NCBI RefSeq assembly: GCF_038806765.1
Contig: NZ_CP152389.1
Location: forward strand, 3,100,001 to 3,164,000
Direction: 5' to 3'
Length of the DNA: 64,000 nucleotides
Source: Mucilaginibacter sp. CSA2-8R
GTDB taxonomy: Bacteria > Bacteroidota > Bacteroidia > Sphingobacteriales > Sphingobacteriaceae
Part shown: in pieces, positions 41,783 through 50,475 of the stretch
Numbering within the stretch: the first letter of the stretch is position 1
How the letters are laid out: every line of letters starts with the position of its first letter
Notes under the pieces: model-generated
The model's database searches: none
What the model was told of the DNA's origin: nothing
Seen by the model: only the letters and a program-made list of their open reading frames with translations
Position numbers and translations under genes: made by a program

Positions 41783-43327
41783 ATGTACAATTTATCAGAT
41801 ACCTCGTTAGAATGGTCACTTCTTCATTTAACCAATTATTACGACAGTGACTTTTTTCCCAGATTATTTGAATTTGATGCAATTAAACGCGATTGGACTA
41901 ACGTTAAGAAACATATAGCGGAGATAGACCTTGAAAAGTACGCTCCTAAAAGCCCGATCATTTCTCTGGCTCCTAAAGCAAATGGAACATTTAGGGTAAT
42001 TCATCAGCTAGACCCTATTGATAGTATAATTTATGCAGCTCTACTTTTTGAGAATGCAATGTTGATAGAGTCCTATCGAATTCCAGAAATTAGGAAAATT
42101 GCATGTTCCTATCGCATTAAGCCAGACACAACCGGGTCCTTCTTTCTAAAAGATACAAATGGTTATCCAGATTTTATGGAAAAAGCTGCCGACTTAACGG
42201 CCAAGTATCCATCTGGAGTTGTACTGATTTGTGATATAGTCGATTTTTATAATCAGATATATTTGCACCGGGTAAACAATATTCTTAGTGAAGCAGGTTC
42301 GAAAGCGAATCAGGTAATAGAATCTTTTTTGGGAGGATTAAATACAAATATTTCTCGTGGTATACCAGTTGGCCCTGCTCCAAGTATCTTGATTGCTGAA
42401 GCAATTATGGGAGATATAAATCGAAAAATATTAAATTACACAGACTCTTTTGCTCAATATGTCGACGACTTATTTATCTTTTTTGAGTCAGAGTACGACG
42501 CAAAGATATTTTTACATGAACTCACGAGATATCTTTATTCTATACACCGACTCGTTTTATCTCCAGATAAGACTCAAATAAAAACTGTATCTCATTTCAA
42601 AAAATTTTTTCTTAAAGAAGAAGCGAGATTAGAGAAAGAAGCAATCCACGAAAAATTGGAGGAATTGGATGAAGGATATGCTTTGCTAGATGCAATAACG
42701 GAATTTGAGGAGCTAGATGGAGCCAAAAAATTTGAAATCCGATCAGAAACTTACCCTATGCTTTTTTACGAAGCTTTAAAATACGGCAAAATCGAATTGG
42801 GATTAATGCGACACATTTTAAGGCAAGCTGGGAAGTATAAAGTAAAAAGCATCATTCCACAAATTTTTTCCGAATTCGATAAACTTCTCCCCGTTATAAG
42901 AGAAATAGTGATATACTTTGAGAAAGTATTAAATGAAAAAACAGTAATCCATTATGAAAAGGAGTTCTCTCAATTATTATGTAATCCTTTTATAAAGATC
43001 GCCTATGTAAACATGTGGATTTTTACACTATTTCAAAATAAGTATTTTAATGCTATAACGTTGAAAATTAATTATAATCAGATAATTCGTGTACGAGAAA
43101 AAGCATTAATAGCAAGACGAGAAAACAATCTCACTTATATTAAAGACATCAAAGATGGATTAGATACTCTTGGAAATTGGGATAGAAGAGCCGTATTATA
43201 TTCTTCACATATACTTTCAGAGGACGAAGCAAAACATTGGTTAGGACTAGAATCATCAAAAGGAGATATTTTAAATAAAGCTATTTGCTCAATGATAATA
43301 AGTGACAAAAAATCATCGAGGAAATAG
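41783..43327 (+). CDS. reverse transcriptase (RNA-directed DNA polymerase), non-retron/UG-Abi type
   Basis: 514 residues. RT domain in the first ~280: fingers motif ISLAPKANGTFRVIHQLDPI (60-79), motif A VVLICDIVDFYNQIYLHRVN (Asp151), motif B ISRGIPVGPAPSILIAEAIM (190-209), and motif C AQYVDDLFIFF with the YVDD active site (226-229). Then LVLSPDKTQIKTVSHFKKFF (256-275). The GIPVGPAPS form of motif B is that of the AbiK/UG-like defence RTs rather than group II introns. A ~230-residue all-alpha C-terminal region follows with no maturase or endonuclease domain. It is very A+T-rich relative to flanks and convergent with a STAS/HATPase pair. No intron RNA structure is seen. Confidence 0.9.
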   Translation: MYNLSDTSLEWSLLHLTNYYDSDFFPRLFEFDAIKRDWTNVKKHIAEIDLEKYAPKSPIISLAPKANGTFRVIHQLDPIDSIIYAALLFENAMLIESYRIPEIRKIACSYRIKPDTTGSFFLKDTNGYPDFMEKAADLTAKYPSGVVLICDIVDFYNQIYLHRVNNILSEAGSKANQVIESFLGGLNTNISRGIPVGPAPSILIAEAIMGDINRKILNYTDSFAQYVDDLFIFFESEYDAKIFLHELTRYLYSIHRLVLSPDKTQIKTVSHFKKFFLKEEARLEKEAIHEKLEELDEGYALLDAITEFEELDGAKKFEIRSETYPMLFYEALKYGKIELGLMRHILRQAGKYKVKSIIPQIFSEFDKLLPVIREIVIYFEKVLNEKTVIHYEKEFSQLLCNPFIKIAYVNMWIFTLFQNKYFNAITLKINYNQIIRVREKALIARRENNLTYIKDIKDGLDTLGNWDRRAVLYSSHILSEDEAKHWLGLESSKGDILNKAICSMIISDKKSSRK

Positions 43328-43535
43328 AATCTCGAAACTTTAAACTTTCAGTTTAACACTCATAAAATCAACAACCAAAAGTTAGATTGACGAACATCTA
43401 TTATTTCTATTTTAAGGAAACGAGATTGCGACCATTAAATTTCATGTTGAAACTCGTTAAACAACTTAACTACTTTCAAACTGCTTCTAAAAACTCGAAT
43501 AAGCTAATGATAAACTGTCAAGCGTTTCAGAAATT
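43328..43535. other. convergent spacer of the RT / STAS-HATPase island
   Basis: 208 bp, A+T-rich, no ORF. It contains an inverted pair AATCTCG (43328-43334) / CGAGATT (43421-43427) starting at the RT stop codon and a second, competing pair AACGAG / CTCGTT (43419-43424 with ~43453-43458). It could hold terminators or a small RNA; nothing decisive. Confidence 0.35.
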
Positions 43536-43829
43536 TTAATGTGTGATTTGAACTAACCTCTGTTTAAAAGCAAAAGAAATTATCCGTTTACTATTATCGT
43601 CAATATTCTTAAAAGTACTTAGACTCTTAATCTTATCTAAATCAAAATTCAGAAGAAGCTTACCAAAACATTCGTCAGCGAAAGAATTAGAAATAACGTT
43701 TATACCAGCAAAATCAAAAATTAAGAAATTTCCAGACTCGATATTGGAAACAATTTCACTACGAATTTTTGTTCCAAGGTTTCTAGTGCTCAAGTTAGAA
43801 CTTAAGGTTTTAAAATGGATCGTTTTCAT
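43536..43829 (-). CDS. STAS-like (DUF4325) protein
   Basis: 97 residues. The core, FLIFDFAGINVISNSFADEC and FGKLLLNFDLDKIKSLSTF, is the DUF4325/STAS-like signature: a central strand ending in DF-x-G followed by IS-x-SFADE. Domains of this type act like anti-anti-sigma proteins next to HATPase partners. The start is 7 bp after the HATPase gene's stop codon, so the two are one operon. The gene is A+T-rich like its neighbours. Confidence 0.85.
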   Translation of the reverse strand: MKTIHFKTLSSNLSTRNLGTKIRSEIVSNIESGNFLIFDFAGINVISNSFADECFGKLLLNFDLDKIKSLSTFKNIDDNSKRIISFAFKQRLVQITH

Positions 43830-43836
43830 AATGTGT

Positions 43837-44760
43837 TTACCATAAACCGTTTATACCGCCTTCTTCGTATCGCTCTTTAAAAGAGTCTATGAAATCAGTG
43901 TAACCGTCAGTTACAAGTTCTGGCTGTACACTAATATCGGTATTTATTTCTAAATATACAAATGTACCTTGCCATTTGTTTCCGCTTGACACCTTTATAC
44001 CATGTCGATTAGAAGTCAAACAATTATCACCTGAATAAATTAACAACTCTCCTTTGTTGAGCTTAGCAAAATTGGCGGTAGCATATAGGCCAAACCCCAT
44101 ACCTTTTCCGTTAGTCACTTTGTTTTCAATACATTTTTCTAGAGCTTCCGCTTCCGTCCATGCGGCATATTTTTGATTTGTCTTTAATGAATGATGCACC
44201 CCACAACCAGTATCACAAACAACTATTCTTATTTTATTATGCTTAGCATAATATTGAGCAGTAATCCAACCACCATTTTTACTCTCAGCATGAAAAAAAA
44301 TATTTCCAACTACCTCTCCCAAACAAAAAGATATAAGGTACATTACAGATTGATCAATGGAAGTATAACGCTGTAACATTTGAACAACTTTGTCAACCAT
44401 AAGATAATCGCTTTCTCCATCAAAATTCGTTATCTCAATAAATCTACCATTGTTATCCTGCCTTTGAAATTGCTCCTCAAATTTAACATTCAAATTTTGA
44501 AAAAAATTCATTCTACTTATGTATCCAGATGTCTTATCATCTATTTCAATTTCGCCATCAGGTGTTACATTTATTTCATCTAACTTTCTTAAAGCCGCTG
44601 TTACCAAAACAAGAAAATCTGGATAAGTAAATTTTGTTACGGTTAATTTAATCTTCACTGAATCACCTGCCAGAACAGAAAACAGTGGGGACAACTGACT
44701 TACGACTTCTTCGTGTCTTCTACATTTGTCTAAATTTATATCAATAGTATGCTCAGCCAT
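43837..44760 (-). CDS. GHKL ATPase (anti-sigma-factor/histidine-kinase-like ATP-binding protein)
   Basis: 307 residues. The first ~120 residues are a helical domain preceding a GHKL fold. N box: CLGEVVGNIFFHAESKNGGW with Glu149, Asn153 and His157. G1 box: VVCDTGCGVHHSL with Asp183. G2 box: TNGKGMGFGLYATANFAKL (217-234). No DHp dimerisation domain or phosphoacceptor His region is seen, so it is more like an RsbW/SpoIIAB-type kinase or ATP-dependent switch than a sensor kinase. It forms an operon with the STAS-like gene downstream and faces the RT gene tail to tail. A TAATTTTG promoter box lies 24 bp upstream. Confidence 0.85.
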   Translation of the reverse strand: MAEHTIDINLDKCRRHEEVVSQLSPLFSVLAGDSVKIKLTVTKFTYPDFLVLVTAALRKLDEINVTPDGEIEIDDKTSGYISRMNFFQNLNVKFEEQFQRQDNNGRFIEITNFDGESDYLMVDKVVQMLQRYTSIDQSVMYLISFCLGEVVGNIFFHAESKNGGWITAQYYAKHNKIRIVVCDTGCGVHHSLKTNQKYAAWTEAEALEKCIENKVTNGKGMGFGLYATANFAKLNKGELLIYSGDNCLTSNRHGIKVSSGNKWQGTFVYLEINTDISVQPELVTDGYTDFIDSFKERYEEGGINGLW

Positions 44761-44783
44761 TAAATTTTTGAAAATTACGAAGC

Positions 44784-44791
44784 CAAAATTA
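44784..44791 (-). promoter_or_regulatory. Bacteroidota-type -7 box (TAATTTTG) of the HATPase-STAS operon
   Basis: On the minus strand, TAATTTTG matches TAnnTTTG exactly, 24 bp before the ATG at 44760. A TTTTCGATTG stretch about 20 bp further upstream could serve as the -33 element. Confidence 0.55.
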
Positions 44792-44837
44792 AGTTAATTA
44801 ATTAGGCAATCGAAAACTTCCGTTGACAGATCCCCCC

Positions 44838-46568
44838 TCACCCTACCCAAAACCGATCCCGCTCATCCGCCACGCCCGGAATCCAGCTGGCGGTGTCTGA
44901 GGGCAAACATTCGCCGGGTGCTAACAACCGCGTATTTTCGGGGCAGTAGCGGTATTCGAGGAGGCCTTTGCGGCCCAAGTGTTCCCACTTTACTTTCTGG
45001 ATGTGTATTTCGGTGACGTCGTGGCCGTTAACGCGGTTGCGGTATACGGTAAAGCCGTTTTGGGTGATGTTAAAAAAGTGGGCCGACCCGCTGATGCTGT
45101 ACAGGTTGGGCACCTCGAAGTTGCCGTCGGCCTGCTTGGGCATTTTGGTGGGGTGGGCTACCAAAAAGGTGTGTACGCCGTTGTGCTGGTTAAATTTTAC
45201 AATTTTAATGAGCTGCTCGGCCGTAAACTTGCTTTCGTTGTAACCGGCGGGCATGGTGTTTTCGATGCGGTTCCAGGGGTCTAAAATCAGTCCGTTGATG
45301 CCGTAGCGCAGCACCAGCCGGCGGGCTTTTTCCAGCAGTATGTCCAGACTAAAGCCCTCCTCTTCGGGGTAAATAATGTGGAAACGGCTTTGCAGCCAGT
45401 CGCGCATTTTTTCCATGTCGGCCTCGGTAATGTTGGCCTTGGTGGCGGGTTTGCCGATTACTTTTTTAATGAGGCGCATCAAAAACATTTCGCGCGGGTA
45501 GGTTTCGGGCGCAAAGATGGCAAACTTCCAGCCGGCGTTGAGGCAGAGCTGCAAACTCAATTGTTCCAGAAAAACGGACTTGCCGTGCGAGGGCACGCCG
45601 GTTACGGTGGTAAGTTCGCCAGGCATAAAGCGCAGGTGCTGGTCAAAGCGGTCATCGCCGGTGGCAGCGCCCTGGGGCAGGCCGTTGTGGTAAATGTCCA
45701 TCACGCCGGGCCAAAGCTCATCCACCGTATACACCCCCGCAATGGGGAACGCCCGGGCCGCCGCCAGCCTGCCGCGCAGCCGCTCCTCGCCGTAGGCCAT
45801 TAGGTACTCGTTGGCATCCTTGAGGCCCTCAAAATCAACCTTCAGGCAGCGCTCCACACCCAGGCGGCGGGCCAGCTCGTCGCGCAGGGCATGGCCGGGG
45901 GCATCGTCATCACAACTCAAATAAATGGTAGTCATACCCTCAAAATGGCCGAAACAGGCATCCAGGTACTCCATCCGGGCATTGGCACTTGCGCCGTTAG
46001 GCACGCTCACCACCGCCGGGTAGCCGGACTGGTGCCAGCTGAGCGCGTCGGGTTCGCCCTCGCAAATAATGCACTCGGTCTGCCCCGCCAGGCTATCGAG
46101 GTTGTAAAAAATCAGTTCGGCATCCTTGCTCAGCTTAAAATGCTTTAGGGCGTCGCGGTATTTAATGTTGATGAGCTCGCCACCCCTCAGGTAGTTAAAC
46201 TGCACGGTGCTCACGGTGCCGCCCGCGCCCGGCATCCACTCGGGGCCCTCGGTAACACCTAGATCAATCAGCGTTTGCTGGCGGATGCCCCGCGCGGCAA
46301 ACCAATCTACCCAGGGCTTGCTGAGCGGCGTACGATTCACAAACGTGGGCCGAACGTAGGTTTTACGCTCAAAGGCCGCCATATCCAGCGCACGGCCCTT
46401 CCAGCCGCAATGGTGGCAGTGGTAGGTACCGTCGGGGATGTTCACGCTCAGGCAGGGGTCGTTTTTGTGGCGACGCTGGTGCGAGCACTTGGGGCAAAGC
46501 GTTTTGCCGGTGGTGGTAATGCGCTTAAGGTCGATGCCCAGGGCCTGCAATTTTTCTTTCTGACTCAT
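44838..46568 (-). CDS. phage-type bifunctional primase-helicase (gp4/DnaB-like)
   Basis: 576 residues from the ATG at 46568, chosen because it overlaps the upstream stop as ATGA. N-terminal primase zinc finger CPKC (25-28) with CHHC (51-54). TOPRIM: ECIICEGEPDALSWH with Glu170 and LSCDDDAPG (218-226). The C-terminal RecA/DnaB-like helicase has Walker A GVPSHGKS (324-331) and Walker B-like GLILDPWNRIEN. PKQADGNFEVPNLYSISGSA carries the H4-type segment. This domain order is that of T7 gp4-like phage replication proteins. It unwinds and primes DNA for an element's replication and lies at the end of a phage-like operon. Confidence 0.9.
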   Translation of the reverse strand: MSQKEKLQALGIDLKRITTTGKTLCPKCSHQRRHKNDPCLSVNIPDGTYHCHHCGWKGRALDMAAFERKTYVRPTFVNRTPLSKPWVDWFAARGIRQQTLIDLGVTEGPEWMPGAGGTVSTVQFNYLRGGELINIKYRDALKHFKLSKDAELIFYNLDSLAGQTECIICEGEPDALSWHQSGYPAVVSVPNGASANARMEYLDACFGHFEGMTTIYLSCDDDAPGHALRDELARRLGVERCLKVDFEGLKDANEYLMAYGEERLRGRLAAARAFPIAGVYTVDELWPGVMDIYHNGLPQGAATGDDRFDQHLRFMPGELTTVTGVPSHGKSVFLEQLSLQLCLNAGWKFAIFAPETYPREMFLMRLIKKVIGKPATKANITEADMEKMRDWLQSRFHIIYPEEEGFSLDILLEKARRLVLRYGINGLILDPWNRIENTMPAGYNESKFTAEQLIKIVKFNQHNGVHTFLVAHPTKMPKQADGNFEVPNLYSISGSAHFFNITQNGFTVYRNRVNGHDVTEIHIQKVKWEHLGRKGLLEYRYCPENTRLLAPGECLPSDTASWIPGVADERDRFWVG

Positions 46569-47866
46569 TGTACAAAACGGGTTTGGGTGGTGGGTATGCG
46601 GTTTTCGGGCGTAAACCAGATGGTGCGGCACTTTTGCTGCCAGTTGAGCACCGGGCGGCCCTGCACATCGTGCCAGTTGGCCTGCCGGTAATGCGCCCAG
46701 GCTTTTTCGGCAGCGCTGGCGGTATAGCCATGCTCGGTAAAAAAGCTGCTCACCTCGCTCAATTCCGGCTCATCCATCACTCCCAAACCCATACGCGCCC
46801 CGTTTACACCGTTTTTTTGGTTTGGATAGTTTAACCCTTTATAAGAGTGGGCAAGCGCCGGGGAAGCGGTGTTTCCGCGCTGTTTAGGCGGCGGGGCGTT
46901 TCTTGCCTTCTTGTTAGTAGCAGTGGCGGTAGCAGTTTTTATTGCAGCTTTTTTAGGGGTGGCAGGTTTTGGAGTAGCAGGATTTAGAATAGCAGTAGCA
47001 GGACCAAAATCTGTCTGTTTTAGGGTTGATTTGGGGTTGACCGATGCCGGCCTTTTTACATCTATGGTCACCTTAGCAACAGCGCCATTTTCGACAACAC
47101 CTTTAGCAAGCGCATCAACATTAATATTCCCAGATGCAGGTTCAGCAATTCGAGTTTCCGTTCTGCCAATCAAAAGTCCTCCCTCCCGGGGAGGATTTAG
47201 ATGGGGCTGTTTTGGGTTGGACTGCCTTGCATAATCAACACCTTCCGATACACTAAGCCTATCTTCTATCAAGGCATCACAACCGCCAGCCAGCTTACCA
47301 CCGATTACCTCAACCCCGCCATTCGCAGCCGGATTTAATGACTGCCAACGGCGCAATTTTTCCGCCTGATTTTGCCCGCAACAGACACCATCTCCCGACT
47401 GCACGCCACCAAAAAAACTGCTCTCATCCCGCGCCTCAACACCATCATCTCCCAAAGCTTCCGACTGATTCCAAGAACTGCCACTATCACCCAAAGAACT
47501 GCCACCCTCTTCAAAACTCTCACCCCCATACCAGCAACTGCTACCGCCACTGCCACCGCTACTTTCTAAAGAACTTTCTAAACAAAGCGACAACACCGAC
47601 GGACGCTCCTGGTTGTTGGATTTGTAGACCACCCGTACCAGCTGGGCCGCCTCCAGTTGCACCAGGTATTTCCACACTGTTTTGCGGCTTTGCATACCGC
47701 AGGCGTAGCCGGCATCTTCGGCGTTAAAGAAAAAGTTTTGGGTAAACCGGCTGCGGTTGTTCACCTCCACGAGCCACATAAAAAGGGCGCACATCCCCGG
47801 CGTGGTTGCCCCCGGATTTGCCGCCGCAAAAGCGAAATATTGTTTAGTTAATTGGTAACCGTTCAT
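46565..47866 (-). CDS. phage replication-initiation-like protein with disordered, repeat-invaded middle
   Basis: 433 residues. The N-terminal ~95 residues form a winged-helix-like domain (MCALFMWLVEVNNRSRFTQN, ACGMQSRKTVWKYLVQLEAA) typical of phage replisome organisers. The middle (about 95-350) is low complexity, Ser/Gly-rich then Ala/Lys/Pro-rich. Around residues 217-233 it contains PHLNPPREGGLLIG, the translation of a chromosomal palindromic repeat. The C-terminal domain (FFTEHGYTASAAEKAWAHYR, then WQQKCRTIWF) recurs in phage replication proteins of this phylum. It overlaps the primase-helicase start by 4 bp. Confidence 0.82.
   Translation of the reverse strand: MNGYQLTKQYFAFAAANPGATTPGMCALFMWLVEVNNRSRFTQNFFFNAEDAGYACGMQSRKTVWKYLVQLEAAQLVRVVYKSNNQERPSVLSLCLESSLESSGGSGGSSCWYGGESFEEGGSSLGDSGSSWNQSEALGDDGVEARDESSFFGGVQSGDGVCCGQNQAEKLRRWQSLNPAANGGVEVIGGKLAGGCDALIEDRLSVSEGVDYARQSNPKQPHLNPPREGGLLIGRTETRIAEPASGNINVDALAKGVVENGAVAKVTIDVKRPASVNPKSTLKQTDFGPATAILNPATPKPATPKKAAIKTATATATNKKARNAPPPKQRGNTASPALAHSYKGLNYPNQKNGVNGARMGLGVMDEPELSEVSSFFTEHGYTASAAEKAWAHYRQANWHDVQGRPVLNWQQKCRTIWFTPENRIPTTQTRFVQ
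47172..47216. repeat. palindromic repeat inside a coding sequence
   Basis: CAAAAGTCCTCCCTCCCGGG, GAGGATTTAGATGGGGCTG. The same unit is intergenic at 63081 (AAAGTCCTCCCCTCCGGGGA) and, inverted, at ~61175-61205. Confidence 0.75.
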
Positions 47867-49110
47867 GGTATCGGATGTTGAGTTATTGGGTTATTAGGTT
47901 AATAAGCTATTAGGTTTTTGGAGCGTGGTGTTGTTGATTTTGGGGAGTGATTTCGCTGATTTTGGAAGTAATTTCATCAATAGGATTAGACTGTTTTTTT
48001 TACTAAGTAAATTAGCATAAGCACCCACTGTCATTTCGAGTGATAACGAGAAATCTTGCTCAGAGCGATGCGTAGATTTGGGCGGCTGAACGCATTAAAA
48101 TCGCCCCTCAACAACCCCTTATTTTTCACTTTTTGTCTATCTCATCATTGTTAATTTAACGCCTCCCGCCCGGCTAAAAGGCTACTGCTGCTTTCTGCTC
48201 CAAAATTCCAAACTATGAAAATAGTTTAATTTTACTCATCGTAGTAAGGTACTGGTGCCTTCTACTAATCACAGGCAGCAGCCAGAATACTAACGATGAT
48301 ATTATCTTAAACCACATAGCTATAAGCATATTTTAAGCCTCTATTTTCTATTCATGTAAACAATATAAACATCTGTATTTAAGCCGAATAACATTACACA
48401 ACTAAACACTTACTGATTTAAAATTGACTGGGTTAATATTGTATAATTTAGTATGGTGCTTCGTGATGAAGATTGTGATTTAAGGGCTACATAGCACTGC
48501 CGATATCCTCCCTGTAAACTACTACACGCTTGACTGATTCATTTGTCAGAATCAGAATTTCAAACCCCAACCCCCTAAAGGGGAGTTATTGAATGACGAC
48601 TCAGCCTGAACAATATGCAACTAAAAGCTATACTGCCCAGGCAAAATTTAGGCGCGGCAACTCCCCCTTCAGGGGGCCGGGGGCTTTCATCAATTTACTA
48701 AATATTGCCATCAGTTTTGGTGACAGTGTTTTGTCAGTACTCTTGCTTTTTTGTTATTGGCGATAGTCAGCAAGGCGGGCTAAAAGCCCGCGCCCAATAA
48801 GGTCAATTCGTTAAACCCCTCCCTGCCCTCCCAAGGTAACAATGTGCTGCACTTCCAGCACCCAATGGCACTACTCAAACCTGCCCCAACAGGGAGGACT
48901 TTTGTCTGAACCGGAATTTTCAGGATTTGAAGAATTTATAGAATTGCCTGTCGCTTTGCTGTTGTTAGAATCTGAATTTGCTGAATTAATGAATGAGCTA
49001 AATTGCCTGTCGCCTTGCTGTTGTTTGAATCTAAATGTACCAAGTTGACGACCTCCACGTCATTTAAAAGCTCCCACCTTTAGGATGCCGGGGGCCCGGG
49101 CTTCTCGTCT
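47867..49110. other. gene-free gap of 1.2 kb in the phage-like region
   Basis: It contains the short TTTCGAGTGATAACGAGAAA motif (~48035), two CCCCCTTCAGGGGG palindromes (~48575 and ~48660), CCTCCCTGCCCTCCCAAGG and a ~60-bp direct duplication (GAATTGCCTGTCGCTTTGCT at 48951 and AAATTGCCTGTCGCCTTGCT at ~49010). No gene with coding character is seen; lost early phage genes may have been replaced here. Confidence 0.5.
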
Positions 49111-49475
49111 ATCTCCCCAGCTTCGGCCGAAAGGCGGGCAGCACAATACGGCCAAGCGCGTTGACAAAGGCCTTTTAGATTTTGCAGATCCATCCTCCAT
49201 ATTCCACAAGCCGGAGACTTGCGGCAGCGGCAAAAAAAGTGCAAAGGCCTGCTGTTGCGCCCGGGCCGGCGAGGGCCTTGTGCGGGTGTGAGGTGATCGC
49301 AACAGCTAGGCCTTTTTGGTTACTTTTGTGGCTATGACAAAAGTAACTGGCCTCTGCGGCCAAGAGCAGACGAAGTAAGTGAACCATCACTAACAGACGT
49401 TAAAAACTCATATCACTCGCTACACTAAGCACCATCAACCGCAACCATCAAGATCCCTCACTATCGTTCGAAATA
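49111..49475 (+). repeat. long hairpin-rich interspersed element, copy 5 (mixed subtype)
   Basis: It starts like subtype A (CCCCAGCTTCGGCCGAAAGG, CTTTTAGATTTTGCAGATCC), then an inserted REP arm (CCGGAGACTTGCGGCAGC). The subtype B middle follows (GCAAAGGCCTGCTGTTGCGC), then hairpin GTTACTTTTGT-ggctatg-ACAAAAGTAAC and the end CTCACTATCGTTCGAAATAA. Confidence 0.75.
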
Positions 49476-49488
49476 ACAAGGTAGAGTT

Positions 49489-49550
49489 CACTCACTCACT
49501 CACTCACTCACTCACTCACTCACTCACTCACTCACTCACTCACTCACTCA
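49489..49550. repeat. (CACT)15 tetranucleotide microsatellite
   Basis: An uninterrupted run of about 15.5 CACT units (62 bp). It overlaps the stop codon (49544-49546) of the small phage-like gene transcribed on the minus strand. Confidence 0.95.
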
Positions 49551-49783
49551 TTGGCTTCCTCATCTAACATCTCCCTTACCTCATCCAACAACTCTTCCAT
49601 CACCATAAACTCCTGCCAGCGGCGGTTGGTGCCGTAAAGGCGATCAGTATGGTAGATGACGTGCATGCGCCACATCTCGTAACAGGTAACGCAGCCCAGC
49701 TGACCAGCCGTAGGGTAAGCAGTGCTTTGCACACGGCGGGCACGCACCTGGCCGTTGGCGTATTTCACCATTAGCTCAGGCAT
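49544..49783 (-). CDS. small phage-region hypothetical protein
   Basis: 79 residues, MPELMVKYANGQVRARRVQS onward, ending LDEVREMLDEEANE. There are two Cys in LGCVTCYEMW. It starts inside the end of the upstream gene (8-bp overlap with 49776-49994), indicating translational coupling. Its stop codon is formed by the CACT microsatellite, so the length of the C-terminus depends on repeat phase. No family recognised. Confidence 0.65.
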   Translation of the reverse strand: MPELMVKYANGQVRARRVQSTAYPTAGQLGCVTCYEMWRMHVIYHTDRLYGTNRRWQEFMVMEELLDEVREMLDEEANE

Positions 49784-49994
49784 TCGGCACCTCCTTTACC
49801 CAAAAGGTATTGCCCTGCTCGGGGCGCTCAACCTGCAGTGGCAGCTCAAAACTGCGCACCAGAGCACGGGCCGCACTCATGCTGTCGCGCAGCTGGGTGG
49901 GCGGCACCTTGTACACCAGCATATCGGGATACTGCCGCACCCTGATTAAAGGATAATGCAGCCGGAAGGTATCTAATGCGGTTGATTGGTTCAT
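49776..49994 (-). CDS. small phage-region hypothetical protein
   Basis: 72 residues, MNQSTALDTFRLHYPLIRVR onward with SMSAARALVRSFELPLQVER. It overlaps the next gene by 8 bp. The ATG lies in a GGTTCATTGGTTGGATT-type tandem stretch (49983-50045) that offers several alternative ATG codons, but only this one is followed by the long frame. No family recognised. Confidence 0.6.
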   Translation of the reverse strand: MNQSTALDTFRLHYPLIRVRQYPDMLVYKVPPTQLRDSMSAARALVRSFELPLQVERPEQGNTFWVKEVPNA

Positions 49995-50475
49995 TGGTTG
50001 GATTGGTTCATTGGTTGATTAGTTGGTTGGTTCATAGGTGATGGTTGATAGTTCAGGGTTCATGGATGATGGCTTTGGGTTCAGTTGCTGACCGGTTCTT
50101 GGCTCTTGCTTCTTGTTTCTTGACTCCTGGCTCTTGACTCTCTCCCACCGCTGTCATTTCGATTGATAGTGAGAAATCTTGATACTGGCGACGGGCCGAC
50201 TTACAGGTTTTTAGTTTAGAAATTGTAAAACATCATGAATGATATACAGGCCTTTTTACGCGTGAAGACGGAGATTCAATCACATAGGTGAGCGTAGCCT
50301 ATCCATCCACTTTTCGCGATTATCAAGATTTCTTACAATCACTCAAGATGACAGAGTGGACAAAAAGAACCAAGCACCTAATAACAAGAGCCAAGAATTA
50401 AAAATTCACTCATTCACAACTCACTCATTCACTCATTGGCTTTCATCTCACGGACTCCCCGACTCAACCAAACCC
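49995..50475. other. repeat-laden spacer in the phage-like region
   Basis: Tandem GGTTCATTGGTTGATTAG units up to ~50045, then TCTTGGCTCTTGCTTCTTG-type pyrimidine repeats (~50095-50145). Two copies of the CATTTCGATTGATAGTGAG motif (50157 and, inverted, ~50313-50350) and the TTCACTCATTCACTCATTGG motif (~50405-50440) follow. No gene. Confidence 0.5.

Noticed and set aside
41783..43327. Group II intron or retron interpretation of the RT
   Set aside because: No maturase/endonuclease domain and no domain V-like hairpin downstream, and no recognisable msr/msd arrangement upstream.
44968..46691. Several plus-strand ORFs opposite the primase-helicase
   Set aside because: Shadows of a G+C-rich minus-strand gene with full domain support.
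49489..49550. Possible CRISPR array
   Set aside because: Uniform 4-bp tandem units without spacers; a microsatellite. The tandem half-REPINs at 40757 also lack unique spacers of constant length.
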